A DNA stretch of 31,398 nucleotides, taken from a virus. Positions within the stretch are counted from its first letter, which is position 1. The number at the start of each line of letters is the position of its first letter. The translations under genes and the position numbers were made by a program. Shown piece by piece: positions 1 to 10,097 of this stretch. The notes under the pieces are model-generated. The model ran no database searches and was not told the DNA's origin. It was given only the letters and a program-made list of their open reading frames with translations. Location of the stretch: the IMG/VR virus record IMGVR_UViG_3300030098_001887, positions 1 through 31,398 of that record; one strand, written 5' to 3'.

Positions 1-2378
1 ATGTGTGTTTTATTAACATTAGTATCTCCATAGAGGTAAGAATTTCCAAAATTAGCAGTTGTTAATTTAACTGCAAAATCTGACGTACTAGTTACATCTA
101 AAGTTAATACTGATGATGCTGCCAAATCTACGTCTTGTGAACCTTCATTACCAACTGAGGCTGTAGCTGCAATATTGTAACCCGAACCAGTGTCTACTTT
201 GGTGTGTAGATGTGCAATAGCGTCACCACTATCTGACATAAACAAACCATTAGTTAAAATAAGCCAGAAACCAGTACTAGGAAAAGTAAAGATTCCTGAA
301 TCCTCACCTACACCAGATCCAAGTACTGCAAAACCATCTGTATCTACTCTTTCCCAATTAGCTGTAACATCAGCATTTGTACCAGCTCCAGTATTACTTG
401 TAATTCTGTGTTGATCTATTTCAGTTATTCCTGAAGCAATAGATGCCCAAGTTAGACCACCTGTATTACCTGATTGTTTTTGTAGATATTGTCCGTTAGA
501 TCCTGCATTACTTATCTGGAGATTATCCTCATCAACTGATTCAGAAGACATATGTTCTAAATCAACTGCTCCTGCTGCAATGTGTTCTGAATTGATTACA
601 TCATCTTGAATGTTATCACCATCTATACAGTCAGCAGCTAAATGAGCATGATCAATACTGCCATCTGTATAGTGTTGAGAATCTATTGCATCATTGGCTA
701 TATGAGCTGCATCAATACTGCCATCTGTATAGTGTTCAGAGTCTATTGCATCATCGGCTATCTTAGTTCCGTCAATGGCATCAGCTGCAATTCTAGCACC
801 AGCTAGGCTTCCAGAAGCAATATTACTTGCGTTTAAAGCTGATAAATTAGCACCACTTCCTGAAAATGCGGTTGCACTAACTTGTCCACTACTAGGATTA
901 TAATGTAAATGTCCATCCATTTCTAATCCATGATTCCCTGTTGTACCACCAGCATCAGCAACAAAAGGTATTAAATTATCTTCATCAGTAGCTTCATTGT
1001 CAGTAATAGTTACGTTAGTAGCATTAGTTGCTGTACCTGCAAAACTTGTAGAGGTTAGTACACCTGAACTTGGATTATAAGTTAAACCTGTATCAGATTC
1101 TAAACCTTGATCTCCTGTAGCACCATCAACAAAGACCGGATATACAGTTTCATCAGTAGAGTTGTTTGCAGAAACTGAAATATTAGAACTAGAAGATGGA
1201 CTTGCCCATTTTAATCCACCACCTTGGGCAGAATCTGCTGTTAAAATATAATCATCAGTAGGTGCATTAGAAATATCTAACTTAGCTTCTGTAATAGTAT
1301 CATCTGCAATATCTGCATTAACTATAGTACCATCTACAATTTTAGATGAGTTTACAGAGTTAGCGGATAAATGTGCAAGATCAACAGAACCATCTACAAT
1401 ATGTTCTGAGTCAACTGCATCATCTTGTATATTATCACCATCTATAATATCATTTGCTAGGTGTACATGATCAATTGAACCATCTACATATTGGTCACTG
1501 TCTACAGAGTTTGCAGACATGTGAATTAGATCAATACTTCCATCAACGTATTGATCACTATCAACTGAATTAGCAGACATATGTGCAAGGTCTATTGACC
1601 CGTCTACATATTGATCACTGTCTACAGAGTTAGCTGACATATGTACAAGGTCGATAGACCCGTCTACGTACTGATCACTATCTACAGAGTTTGCAGACAT
1701 GTGATCTAAGTCAATTGCACCTGAAGCTATTTCATCGCTATTTACTGCATCATCAGCTAAATGAGAATTATCTACACTACCATCTACCAATTCAGAAGAA
1801 TCAACAGAGTTAGCTGCCAGCATTGTGGCTGTAACTGTACCTGTATCTCCTGTCGTTACTACTGTTCCTGTTACGTTAGGAAGAGTAATTGTACGATCAG
1901 CAGTAGGATCAGTAACCGCAAGAGTGGTCTCGTATGCATTGTCTGTAGCCCCTTCAAATACAATACTGGTATCTTCACCCATATTTAGGTTACCTACCAT
2001 GACGGAAGTACCTGTATTTTCAAAAGATCTGTTTCCTATCTCTTGTGTAACATATAGGTTTTGTGTATAGTTATCATTTAGGTCTTCTGATTTTATAGCT
2101 GAACCCGCATAAAAGGTGGCTGTCAGGTTTTCAACATTCGTGTCTCTTAATATTTTTATTTTAACACCTGTTTTAGGAGCTCCCCCTGCTTCTTGTGTAG
2201 TTGTTGCTCCGCCGTCTGGTGCTGTGAATTGAATTGTCGTCGCATTGGCCAAGGACCAATTCGTAGTAGCTGTAGCATCAAGTTGAACCTCGATGTCGCT
2301 ACTCTTTAGATATGGAAATGTAAATGAGTAATTGGTGGTGGAACCATTACCCGTAAACGAATTTTCTGTAACAGCCAT
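1..2378 (-). CDS. Tail fibre protein, T7 gp17-like N-terminus (partial, runs off left edge)
   Basis: This is a structural receptor-binding fibre. The frame opens at the ATG at 2378 and stays open to base 1, so at least 792 residues are present and the receptor-binding tip is missing. Residues 1 to about 115 look like the T7 tail-fibre N-terminal domain that docks on the tail: it begins MAVTENSFTGNG, then FTFPYLKSSDIEV, an APKTGVKIKILRDT-like strand and DLNDNYTQNLYVTQE. The middle holds two blocks of 20-residue repeats with the theme NSVDSDQYVDGSIDLxHMSA (residues about 193-312 and 533-612), separated by Ser/Thr/Gly-rich beta-type sequence. The last part (GNSYLYGDTN near the edge) looks like the start of a C1q/jelly-roll-like head, which is inference. 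It starts 5 bases after the gp16-like gene, the same order as T7 16-17. Fibre identity is firm; receptor unknown. Confidence 0.9.
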   Translation of the reverse strand, partial: MAVTENSFTGNGSTTNYSFTFPYLKSSDIEVQLDATATTNWSLANATTIQFTAPDGGATTTQEAGGAPKTGVKIKILRDTNVENLTATFYAGSAIKSEDLNDNYTQNLYVTQEIGNRSFENTGTSVMVGNLNMGEDTSIVFEGATDNAYETTLAVTDPTADRTITLPNVTGTVVTTGDTGTVTATMLAANSVDSSELVDGSVDNSHLADDAVNSDEIASGAIDLDHMSANSVDSDQYVDGSIDLVHMSANSVDSDQYVDGSIDLAHMSANSVDSDQYVDGSIDLIHMSANSVDSDQYVDGSIDHVHLANDIIDGDNIQDDAVDSEHIVDGSVDLAHLSANSVNSSKIVDGTIVNADIADDTITEAKLDISNAPTDDYILTADSAQGGGLKWASPSSSSNISVSANNSTDETVYPVFVDGATGDQGLESDTGLTYNPSSGVLTSTSFAGTATNATNVTITDNEATDEDNLIPFVADAGGTTGNHGLEMDGHLHYNPSSGQVSATAFSGSGANLSALNASNIASGSLAGARIAADAIDGTKIADDAIDSEHYTDGSIDAAHIANDAIDSQHYTDGSIDHAHLAADCIDGDNIQDDVINSEHIAAGAVDLEHMSSESVDEDNLQISNAGSNGQYLQKQSGNTGGLTWASIASGITEIDQHRITSNTGAGTNADVTANWERVDTDGFAVLGSGVGEDSGIFTFPSTGFWLILTNGLFMSDSGDAIAHLHTKVDTGSGYNIAATASVGNEGSQDVDLAASSVLTLDVTSTSDFAVKLTTANFGNSYLYGDTNVNKTH
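541..780 (-). repeat. Second, degenerate block of 20-residue tail fibre repeats
   Basis: Four further 60-base units encode themes such as DDAIDSxHYTDGSIDxAHxA and DDVINSEHIAAGAVDLEHM. They are clearly related to the 1441-1800 block but more diverged. The two blocks are about 220 residues apart, with non-repeat sequence between them. Confidence 0.8.
1441..1800 (-). repeat. 60-bp tandem repeats (20 residues) in the tail fibre
   Basis: Six consecutive 60-base units can be aligned without gaps. The best four encode variants of NSVDSDQYVDGSIDLxHMSA. Third codon positions differ between units while the protein is nearly constant (for example GTAGACGGG versus GTTGATGGA), so the repeats are kept at protein level rather than being recent DNA copies. 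They probably form an extended trimeric shaft of the fibre, with the period equal to one structural turn. Confidence 0.9.
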
Positions 2379-2382
2379 ATGT

Positions 2383-5300
2383 TTAGTTACCGTAGTTTAT
2401 AAGTTGTTTTGTTTCTAAATCTCTTTTTTGTATTTTTGCAGCACCTTGAACGTCACCTGTTTTCAATCTAGCCTTGGCTTCTATAGCATTAATAATAGCT
2501 TGCTTGACATTAGGATGATCCTTCAGATAGATAGCTTCAGCTTTTTTTAAAGCATTGCGAATTATTGTATTTAATTCTTGATGTACTGGTAAGAGATTAG
2601 TTTTAAGTTGAATTCTAGCTTTATTATATTCAATACTATTTTTTCTATGATTAGATAAAGCAGCTATTTCGTCGTTATACCTTTTATTTTTCATGAGACG
2701 TTTGACTTCTTTTACAAGCCCCATGTTGCCCATAATTCTGTATATTTCTTCAGCTTCGTGTGGACTCCACTCGTAAGATCCTGTTGAATCCATTTTTATC
2801 AGAGCCTGACCTTTATACCCAATATCTTGTAACCAGATTTGCCAAGGTTCTTGTCCATCACTAACCTGAATAGGACTAATTGCATTTAATTTACGTAAGA
2901 ACCAGTTATCTGTATCTCTTACTTCTTTACCATCCCAAAAATTAATACGTTTAGCTAATGGTCCACGAGTAACTGGGAATTTATTTTTAACATAATCTAC
3001 CCAATCATCGCTTAGAATTCTTTGAGCGTCGTCTATGGCATTATTAACAACTCCAAGACCACTACTCATAGGAACCCATGAGGATGCACTTTGACCCACT
3101 AACCTACGCCACGCACGTTGATTTCCGTTTAGAGCGTCAAAGAGTGGTTCAACGCCGGCTAATGGTGATTCGTTTAAGAATGTCGCACCAACTGTCCATG
3201 TAAGCTTTGCTCCAAAGTTTTCAAGTATATGCTCGTCGCTATCAGTACCATACATAGCAAGATCACCAATTAAAGTAAGCATATGCTCTAAGCCTATTAT
3301 ACCTTTAAAACTATACCATTTATCACCTATTTTAATTGTTTTAGGCTCATAATTTAACTCATCTCGTTGTCTGTTTCTTTCACTTGCATTGTAGTGCCCA
3401 TTACCTCGAATATTACCTGCTATAGCATACTGCCAAAGAGTAGAAACAAGTAAGCTACTAAAGGCTAGTCTACCTATATACTCAGCTTTAAGTTGTTCAA
3501 AAATAACCTGAGCATTAGGTGTTTTTGCCATATTTATGCCGTGTTCAGCTAATGCTGCAGCAATATCTTGTGGACTTCTAGCATATATAGTTTTACTATA
3601 TTTACTCATCCCTGGGATAAGGCTTACAGGTGTCCAAGATGCTCCAGCCTTCATAGCATTAGAAGCTGTACGTGGGAATGTCAAAACTTCTTTTAATATG
3701 GGATATGCTGTTGTTGCTTCGGTTAACCAGTTAGAAACTCCATCATCTACATTTAATTGAATTTCACCTGCCAAAGATTTAACAACCTTATCTTTTATTA
3801 GCCCATCTTTATCAAAGAACTTATCATAATGTTTCTTTTCAGCTATCTCTATTTTTTTCCAATCGGCAAAACCAAACTCACTAAAGACATCATCGTATGC
3901 TTTTAAACGACTAATATAATGAGCTAAGTGGGTGTTAGTAAATACATCAGGAAATACCATACCAGTCATACCTACACGTGCCCACCTCATATTAGCAAAC
4001 TGTTGTAGACGTGAAGCCATCTGATATTGATAAGCTTTTCCCCACTGATTTTGTTTTTTCCAAAGTTCTGCAACACCATCTAATATTTCCCAAGAAGCAT
4101 CTTGTTTAAATACAAAGTCTTTACGATAAGTATTCATCATGGCTTTTGGATCTAAATGAGTTTTTTTCATCATTTGAAATCCGTCAATTATAGCTCTTCT
4201 ATTTGTTTCAAAGATAGCGCCGTTATAATATATAGTACGTTTCAGACCTTCAAGATTACCAGTCACTCCATGACCTAAGAAAGCTGTCATAGGTCTTAAT
4301 ATTAATTGAACACCATTACCTAATCCTGCTCTAAAAGCAGATATACCAGATAACATGTTATTATAACGCACACCCCAAGCAGCTTTAGCAAACAAATTCA
4401 TGTTCTTAGGATCAGGGCTTTTTAGTAACCCCAACGGTGTAACTTGTTGCTCAGCCCATTTAAACAGTTTAGCTAAACTATCTACGTCTCCATTAGTATG
4501 AGAAAAAGCATTAACTAATGGTTTAATTGCTTCAGGTTGTTCTCTATATAACCTTTTAAGTTCCTGAGTAAACTTCTTGTTTTTTAAATGAATACTTTCT
4601 TGAGCTAGTCCAAATTCGTCTAATATATTCTGTACAGCCTCGTCTACTTTTTCTGGGATTACTTGATCAAACCAGTTTTTATTTTTTAGAGACCATCCTG
4701 ATATATACTTGTTAAGTGCATACTCATCCATAAGGAATTGTAATTTTCCAATTACTAGGTCCATTGCTCGATTATTATCAATAAACGGAGCCATATCAGT
4801 AATAGCTTGTGAAATTGTAGCAGCTTCTCTACCTAAAGTATCCATAACTCTTGCAGAAGATTCGGTGACACTTTTACCAAGGAATTTATCTGTTAAGTCT
4901 CTCATAGCAAAGGCTGCAGCTCTAGCCTGATCTTCATTGATATATTCTACCTTTAACTTACCCATAAGTAAGTTTTTAACATCTCTATTACTATAGAATA
5001 GTTTTTTAAGATCATCTACAGTTTCAGCACCGATAATATCGTTATAAATACCCCATGCTGCTGCGTTCATCTCTTTAGCACTATATCTAAATCCATCTAC
5101 TAAGGCATTAAATCTACCAATATCTCGAGTCTCTTCTGCAACACCCATAACAGCGTCACGAGCGGTTGGTCCTGCTAATAGACCTTTTCTTCGCATAGAG
5201 TCAGTAATGATCGGTGCAGGGTCTCCAGCGGAGTTCCCAGACTTAATAGCAGCGACATCTGCCATATTACGTGCTACATTACCAGGAGGTACAGTTTGTT

Positions 5301-6627
5301 TAGCAGTTGCACCTGTTGAGAGTAAATCATTATTAATATCAGGATCTAATCCAGTTGGACCTAGATCTAATTCTAGCTGTTCAGTATCTATTAATTTTCT
5401 ATCAATAGCAGCTTCTGATTCTATCTTTTTAATCTCATCAGCTTGCTTCATTAAATCATCTATACTTTTTATTCCGCCTAATGCCTCTTCAATCGTAAGC
5501 TTTTCATTAATAAGTTTATCTAGTTTAATCTTGCTAAGGTCGGCTCCTCCTTCTTGTATTAATTCATCAATTTCTTGAAGACGTGCTAATTGAGCACCTT
5601 CAGCTCCGATTTCAGAAGTAAGTTGTTTATATCGTGCAGCATTCTCATCTAATGCTTGAAACCATTCTAGCTGCTTCTTAGCACCGCCTAAAGTGTTGTT
5701 ATCTAAAAAGATTCCTAGTAGACTACCAAACACACTAAGAGGTGCAGCTTCTAGCATATTTTTAACTTTTCTTACACCGGGACTATCGCTATCAGTAGTT
5801 TTAAATATAGCAGGTAAAGGGATTCTACCTTTAGGTCCAAATGTCTCTGGAAACATATCGCCCAAAGTAGCGCTTAATGTTTCTTCATCAGATATATCGC
5901 TTAAATACGTAATACCCACGTCTCCTAATCCATGGACGCCTAAAGTAGTAGCAAAATTTTTCCACCAAGGTAGACTCATTCTAGCAGCTTGTGGTAATTT
6001 TGCAAGTAAGAAACCCTTTGCCAATCCAGAAAATAACATAGAAGGTACTACAACAGAAGATACTTGTCGTAAAAACTGGTGAGCTGGATTATTTAATTTT
6101 GTTTCTTCATCCCATTTTTCGTCTATTCGATTAAATCCTGGTATAAGTGTACCGCCTGCATCTAAAGCGAAATCAATTAATCCAAGTCCTGGTATCATCA
6201 TACCTTGCAGTGAATTATCAAGTATTTCTATAGGGTTATTTGACCCATATATACTAGCTTTATTTGCACCCTTAGCTTCGGATACTTCCTTACTACTCAT
6301 GCCATAATACTTTCTATCAAACTCTGCCTTTAATTGTGCTCTTTTTTCCCTGTCCTCTTTATTTGCGAATACTCCTATATTCCAATAGGTATTATATTCT
6401 TCCAGCATCTTATCGTGATTCTCTTTAATAGATAAATCTACGGAACTGTTACCATACTTTGCACCGAATGGAGATGGAAATACAGGAGTGGATTCTGTAA
6501 CAGTAGGCGTCTCTGTAGCAGTTGGTGTTGCTGTAACAGTAGGTGTTTCTTCTTCTTCTAGGTTGTTTGTTGGTTCAGCCTTTTTATCTTGTTGTAACCA
6601 GCGTTGAAAGTCTTCATACGTGTCCAT
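2383..6627 (-). CDS. Large internal virion protein (T7 gp16-like position)
   Basis: At 1414 residues it is close to T7 gp16 (1318), and it sits between the gp15-like and tail fibre genes as in T7. It would be stored in the capsid core and ejected with the DNA to build a channel through the envelope. The N-terminus is acidic and carries a Thr/Pro-rich stretch of repeated TPTVTxTPT units at residues about 28-48, followed by a long helical body. Hydrophobic segments appear around residues 190-215 (SSVVVPSMLFSGLAKGFLL) and in the last third (FSSLLVSTLWQYAIAG, then GIIGLEHMLTLIGDLAMYG). I do not see the lytic transglycosylase domain found at the N-terminus of T7 gp16. It shares one base with the upstream gene (stop and ATG touch at 6627). 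The assignment rests on position, size and composition. Confidence 0.8.
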   Translation of the reverse strand: MDTYEDFQRWLQQDKKAEPTNNLEEEETPTVTATPTATETPTVTESTPVFPSPFGAKYGNSSVDLSIKENHDKMLEEYNTYWNIGVFANKEDREKRAQLKAEFDRKYYGMSSKEVSEAKGANKASIYGSNNPIEILDNSLQGMMIPGLGLIDFALDAGGTLIPGFNRIDEKWDEETKLNNPAHQFLRQVSSVVVPSMLFSGLAKGFLLAKLPQAARMSLPWWKNFATTLGVHGLGDVGITYLSDISDEETLSATLGDMFPETFGPKGRIPLPAIFKTTDSDSPGVRKVKNMLEAAPLSVFGSLLGIFLDNNTLGGAKKQLEWFQALDENAARYKQLTSEIGAEGAQLARLQEIDELIQEGGADLSKIKLDKLINEKLTIEEALGGIKSIDDLMKQADEIKKIESEAAIDRKLIDTEQLELDLGPTGLDPDINNDLLSTGATAKQTVPPGNVARNMADVAAIKSGNSAGDPAPIITDSMRRKGLLAGPTARDAVMGVAEETRDIGRFNALVDGFRYSAKEMNAAAWGIYNDIIGAETVDDLKKLFYSNRDVKNLLMGKLKVEYINEDQARAAAFAMRDLTDKFLGKSVTESSARVMDTLGREAATISQAITDMAPFIDNNRAMDLVIGKLQFLMDEYALNKYISGWSLKNKNWFDQVIPEKVDEAVQNILDEFGLAQESIHLKNKKFTQELKRLYREQPEAIKPLVNAFSHTNGDVDSLAKLFKWAEQQVTPLGLLKSPDPKNMNLFAKAAWGVRYNNMLSGISAFRAGLGNGVQLILRPMTAFLGHGVTGNLEGLKRTIYYNGAIFETNRRAIIDGFQMMKKTHLDPKAMMNTYRKDFVFKQDASWEILDGVAELWKKQNQWGKAYQYQMASRLQQFANMRWARVGMTGMVFPDVFTNTHLAHYISRLKAYDDVFSEFGFADWKKIEIAEKKHYDKFFDKDGLIKDKVVKSLAGEIQLNVDDGVSNWLTEATTAYPILKEVLTFPRTASNAMKAGASWTPVSLIPGMSKYSKTIYARSPQDIAAALAEHGINMAKTPNAQVIFEQLKAEYIGRLAFSSLLVSTLWQYAIAGNIRGNGHYNASERNRQRDELNYEPKTIKIGDKWYSFKGIIGLEHMLTLIGDLAMYGTDSDEHILENFGAKLTWTVGATFLNESPLAGVEPLFDALNGNQRAWRRLVGQSASSWVPMSSGLGVVNNAIDDAQRILSDDWVDYVKNKFPVTRGPLAKRINFWDGKEVRDTDNWFLRKLNAISPIQVSDGQEPWQIWLQDIGYKGQALIKMDSTGSYEWSPHEAEEIYRIMGNMGLVKEVKRLMKNKRYNDEIAALSNHRKNSIEYNKARIQLKTNLLPVHQELNTIIRNALKKAEAIYLKDHPNVKQAIINAIEAKARLKTGDVQGAAKIQKRDLETKQLINYGN

Positions 6628-9179
6628 TATTTTGCCTCCTTATTTTCTCGTAGGCTTTGTGCCGCCTGAGTTGCCGCCGCCGCCATGCCTGGTAGCTTTC
6701 GTGCCTTCTCATTTTCTTGTAGGCTTCGTCTAAACCATTCTTTAGCTTTAGGGTTTGTAGATAACATCAAAGCCACTTCCCATGGTTTTTTTTGTGTATC
6801 TTTAGCAACTTTATCTAAACATGTTGCCATGATTTTATCGCTTGGATTAGATATATTTTTAGAGTTAGGATAGGTTGTTTCACACCAATCAGCCCCTAGA
6901 GTCTGTACAAAAAATTTAGACTTGTCACCAACTCTTTTTTCAGTAAGTTTTTTTAAGAACTCGCTATTTGATACACCTAAGTTATCTAGTTCATTTTTAA
7001 TTATTTTTAAAAGGGCATTTTCTCCAAAAGAGTGGCCTGGTTTGTTAAGTATACTACTCAGTAGTTCGTCCGTCACTATTTTCGGTTCATTTAGTACAGT
7101 CTCTACCAGATACTTTATTTTGTCTTCCTTCGTTGTATTAACCTGATTTACCATAGTTTTTATTTCAAGTGCGGAGGTATTATTAAATACTTGACCTACC
7201 TGGGAAAGAAACATTGTCTTATTATTTCCGGTACCACCTTGTTTATGAAGAAATTGTCCTTTACCTCTTAAATTAGTCTTCTCACCATACTCTTCAAGAG
7301 TACCATCATCCTTAAAGCCTAACTGTTTATTTAGTTCTACCTTAGCTTGGCTCCAAGCTTCTCCTGCAGTTTTATACTGAGATCGGTTCTTTATAAACCA
7401 TGTAAGTTTAAAAGCTGCCATTTCTTTATTAATAGGCAATGAATGCAGCTGCTGTTTATCTAAAACGTTTGCACCATAAATTAAATCTAACAAGGATGTG
7501 TTTTCGTTGGTTACTAGACTATCGATTTCATTAATTGGGACTCCTAAAAACTGAGCTAATTCTTTAAAATTATCAACTGCCCAATTAATTTCTTGGTCTC
7601 CCTGTTTGCCTGAAAACCAAGCCTCTACAAGACTACGAGTATGACCAGCTCTAAGTTCTGTAAATAAAATATTCGTAAGTAATCTATCATCTAAATTAGT
7701 ACTAGCAAATCCTAAATACTCACCCATTCCCTGTTTAACTAGCGGATTATGTTTGTTTTTCTCAAATGCTCTCCATAGCTTTTCTGGATCGTTTTCAAAC
7801 TCATTAGTATTTAATCTGTCAAGAAAGTCTTTTGCTTCAACCTTATCCTTGTTCTGTTTGATTAATGTCTGAGCGGCGGTTAAGTTTTGGTTCTCTTTGG
7901 CCCATTCTTGTTTAAGCTCCTCTTCTATCTCAGGAAATTTTCCAAGAACAGAAATATGTTTATACTCACCTTTAAGCCCTGGAAGTGTATAACCAAGTTT
8001 GTTGTTTTCTTTTTCTCCTACTCCAAGAATTTCTTCTCGAAATAAATCCCAATTACTTGCATATCTAGGAATTTCTAGCTGGTTAAGGGCGAACTGATAA
8101 AAAGTATTGTGTTTGTTTATTACTCCCGGTTCTGCATACTCACCACTTCTTGTTATAATAGGTAGAGTGTTGAATGTAGAGAGCGCTAAATGAAACTGAT
8201 TTTGAGCTTCTGTATAATCCCCCTTCTTTATAGCTGATTGCACAAGTTTCATAGCTTCACCTACAAACTTTTTATCGTTTGTATACCTATCACCAAGATA
8301 CCACTGATTCTCCGTATGAATAGCTATCGCTCTAAACTTTTCTTGTACGTCAAGTCCAGTTTCAGAGGTCCGATTTATACCTAGATTATCTAATAGTTCT
8401 ATTGCACGATATTGTATATGTGAAGCTATATTTCTATGGTCAACTCCTTCTTCAATATCTCCTGTCTCTGTGTCTGTTAACTGATAATTTATTAAATCTT
8501 TAACAATTGAGTCAGCAGTTGATATTATATACTCACCTACTAGTTTGTGTAAGTGACGGTTGTTACTATTAAGACTAAACTTTAAATAGTTAGCGGTTTG
8601 AAGAGCAGTCCGATTATCATTATTCTTTAAGTACTTGTCATTGTTCTCAACAACCTGTTGAGTTGCCTTAGTAGTAGTACCTTGTTCGCTAAGTTTTCTA
8701 TAATAATTTCTAATATCGTCAAGTTTACCGCTTTCAAGTAATATATTAAACTCTTTAACACCATTCTTTTTATCAATTGATGTTTTTATAGTATCATAAG
8801 TTTCTGTAAGAGCTTTTGATAAAGTAGGAGACAATCGAGCCCATCTTTCAGCATCATTTTCTGCAGAACGTATCTGTCTTTTATACTGGTCATCAAGGCG
8901 CTTTTGATTCACCTGCAGGGCTTCTGCTTGCAGTTTACGAGGCTCCTCCTCTTCAATCTTATATACTAAATCTCTATTCCTTGCGTCAATTTGTGATTTT
9001 CTATTAAGAGCTTGTATTTGACGATTGGCTTCTTGTTGACTTTGTGTTTTTAAAGTATCTAAACCACGTGTTTTAATATTAGACTGAATTTGTAGTGCTC
9101 GTAAGCCATCAGCTAATGTTTGATTGTTAAATCTACCACCCTTGGCGTACCGAAGATTGGTTTTTCGTTTTCGAGTCAT
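6627..9179 (-). CDS. Internal virion protein (T7 gp15-like position)
   Basis: With the ATG at 9179 (MTRKRKTNLRYAKGGRF) this is an 850-residue protein; T7 gp15 has 747. The frame can be extended to a TTG at 9248 or an ATG at 9230, but both would overlap the upstream gene. Only the 9179 ATG has a purine-rich AGAGA about 6 bases ahead of it, so I prefer it. The N-terminus is basic. It is followed by a long, charged, Gln-rich helical region (about residues 30-150, likely coiled coil) and then helical sequence with no enzymatic motif that I recognise. Placed between the gp14-like and gp16-like genes, it is most likely the middle component of the ejected core complex. Family assignment is by synteny and size. 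Confidence 0.75.
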   Translation of the reverse strand: MTRKRKTNLRYAKGGRFNNQTLADGLRALQIQSNIKTRGLDTLKTQSQQEANRQIQALNRKSQIDARNRDLVYKIEEEEPRKLQAEALQVNQKRLDDQYKRQIRSAENDAERWARLSPTLSKALTETYDTIKTSIDKKNGVKEFNILLESGKLDDIRNYYRKLSEQGTTTKATQQVVENNDKYLKNNDNRTALQTANYLKFSLNSNNRHLHKLVGEYIISTADSIVKDLINYQLTDTETGDIEEGVDHRNIASHIQYRAIELLDNLGINRTSETGLDVQEKFRAIAIHTENQWYLGDRYTNDKKFVGEAMKLVQSAIKKGDYTEAQNQFHLALSTFNTLPIITRSGEYAEPGVINKHNTFYQFALNQLEIPRYASNWDLFREEILGVGEKENNKLGYTLPGLKGEYKHISVLGKFPEIEEELKQEWAKENQNLTAAQTLIKQNKDKVEAKDFLDRLNTNEFENDPEKLWRAFEKNKHNPLVKQGMGEYLGFASTNLDDRLLTNILFTELRAGHTRSLVEAWFSGKQGDQEINWAVDNFKELAQFLGVPINEIDSLVTNENTSLLDLIYGANVLDKQQLHSLPINKEMAAFKLTWFIKNRSQYKTAGEAWSQAKVELNKQLGFKDDGTLEEYGEKTNLRGKGQFLHKQGGTGNNKTMFLSQVGQVFNNTSALEIKTMVNQVNTTKEDKIKYLVETVLNEPKIVTDELLSSILNKPGHSFGENALLKIIKNELDNLGVSNSEFLKKLTEKRVGDKSKFFVQTLGADWCETTYPNSKNISNPSDKIMATCLDKVAKDTQKKPWEVALMLSTNPKAKEWFRRSLQENEKARKLPGMAAAATQAAQSLRENKEAK

Positions 9180-9213
9180 TTTAATCTCTATGTTTTTATT
9201 AATCCTGTGGGCT

Positions 9214-10095
9214 TTATCCGTCAGGTTCATACTCAAATATTCTACCAAGATCGGAGGCTATACCAGGTATGGCTGTAGTCCAAGCTTTTCCAGCTGCAGC
9301 AGCAGGAGATCCGAATACCCCTTCTATAGGTCTAGGTCCGAAATCATATTCTTCAAGAACTCTAGGGAATGGACTCACAGCATATGGTACTGGGTCAGGT
9401 TCAATTGGCATAGGTAATACACCCGGATCTAGCATTTTTTGAGCAAGAGCATTTAAATCAGCTTTTATCTTGTCTCTAGATATCTCAGCAATAGCATTGC
9501 GAGCTGATCTTGTAGCATTATCTAGACTTAAGTTTAATAAAGCTAATTCTATTCCAGTATTTAACGCCTTAGTACTCCGCATCTTGTCAACGCCTCGACC
9601 TGTCATACCGAGAGCTCGTACAGCTCCCACGTCTTCTAAATACTGAAGATAAGCATCATTCTTTTCATATAAATTTTCAGCTCGTATCTCTTCTAAAGCT
9701 AGACGTTCATCATTTCTAGCTGCCCTCTCTTCTTCGACATTCAGACCCAATGTTGAGTCATATATATCTGTGGATTTTTTATATTGTGCTTCGTTATCTG
9801 CTTGTTGTTGATTACGAATTTGTAAATTAAGATTATATTGTTTAAGAGCTTGAGTGTCTGTATACTCAGCTACAATCCTTTCATTTTCATTTTGTAATTC
9901 AAGCCTTCTAATGGCTTCATCTCTATCTGCTTGAAGATTCTTTTTACGAAATTCCCATGCTTGTAAATCGTATGCATGCTGATTCTGTAATCTTAAATTT
10001 TCTCTTCTTACGGCTTCTGCTTCAGACGCAGCTGATCGGCTGCCTGCGAAAAGACTTCCTGCAGCTCCAAGTACTGCTCCCCAGGGGAAAACCAT
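9214..10095 (-). CDS. Internal virion protein (T7 gp14-like position)
   Basis: This is a 293-residue protein (T7 gp14: 196). The first 20 residues (MVFPWGAVLGAAGSLFAGSR) form a small glycine/alanine-rich hydrophobic segment, as expected for a core protein that inserts into the outer membrane on ejection. Residues 20-150 are a long charged, Gln/Arg/Glu-rich helix, probably coiled coil. A Pro-rich C-terminal tail follows (MPIEPDPVPYAV). The start is well supported: GGAGGAC lies about 8 bases before the ATG at 10095, one of the best Shine-Dalgarno sequences in the window. It is 2 bases from the tail tubular protein B gene. Identity is from position, N-terminal hydrophobicity and size. Confidence 0.75.
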   Translation of the reverse strand: MVFPWGAVLGAAGSLFAGSRSAASEAEAVRRENLRLQNQHAYDLQAWEFRKKNLQADRDEAIRRLELQNENERIVAEYTDTQALKQYNLNLQIRNQQQADNEAQYKKSTDIYDSTLGLNVEEERAARNDERLALEEIRAENLYEKNDAYLQYLEDVGAVRALGMTGRGVDKMRSTKALNTGIELALLNLSLDNATRSARNAIAEISRDKIKADLNALAQKMLDPGVLPMPIEPDPVPYAVSPFPRVLEEYDFGPRPIEGVFGSPAAAAGKAWTTAIPGIASDLGRIFEYEPDG

Positions 10096-10097
10096 AA

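Noticed and set aside
190-414. Plus-strand open frames here and at 1761-2070, 3536-3760, 5207-5578, 5693-6082, 18038-18283 and elsewhere
   Set aside because: They lie opposite well-supported minus-strand genes, have no recognisable motif or ribosome site, and their composition reflects the antisense of the real gene.
1441-1800. Regular 60-base repeats that could suggest a CRISPR array
   Set aside because: The units are continuous without spacers and encode a repeated protein motif in the tail fibre frame.
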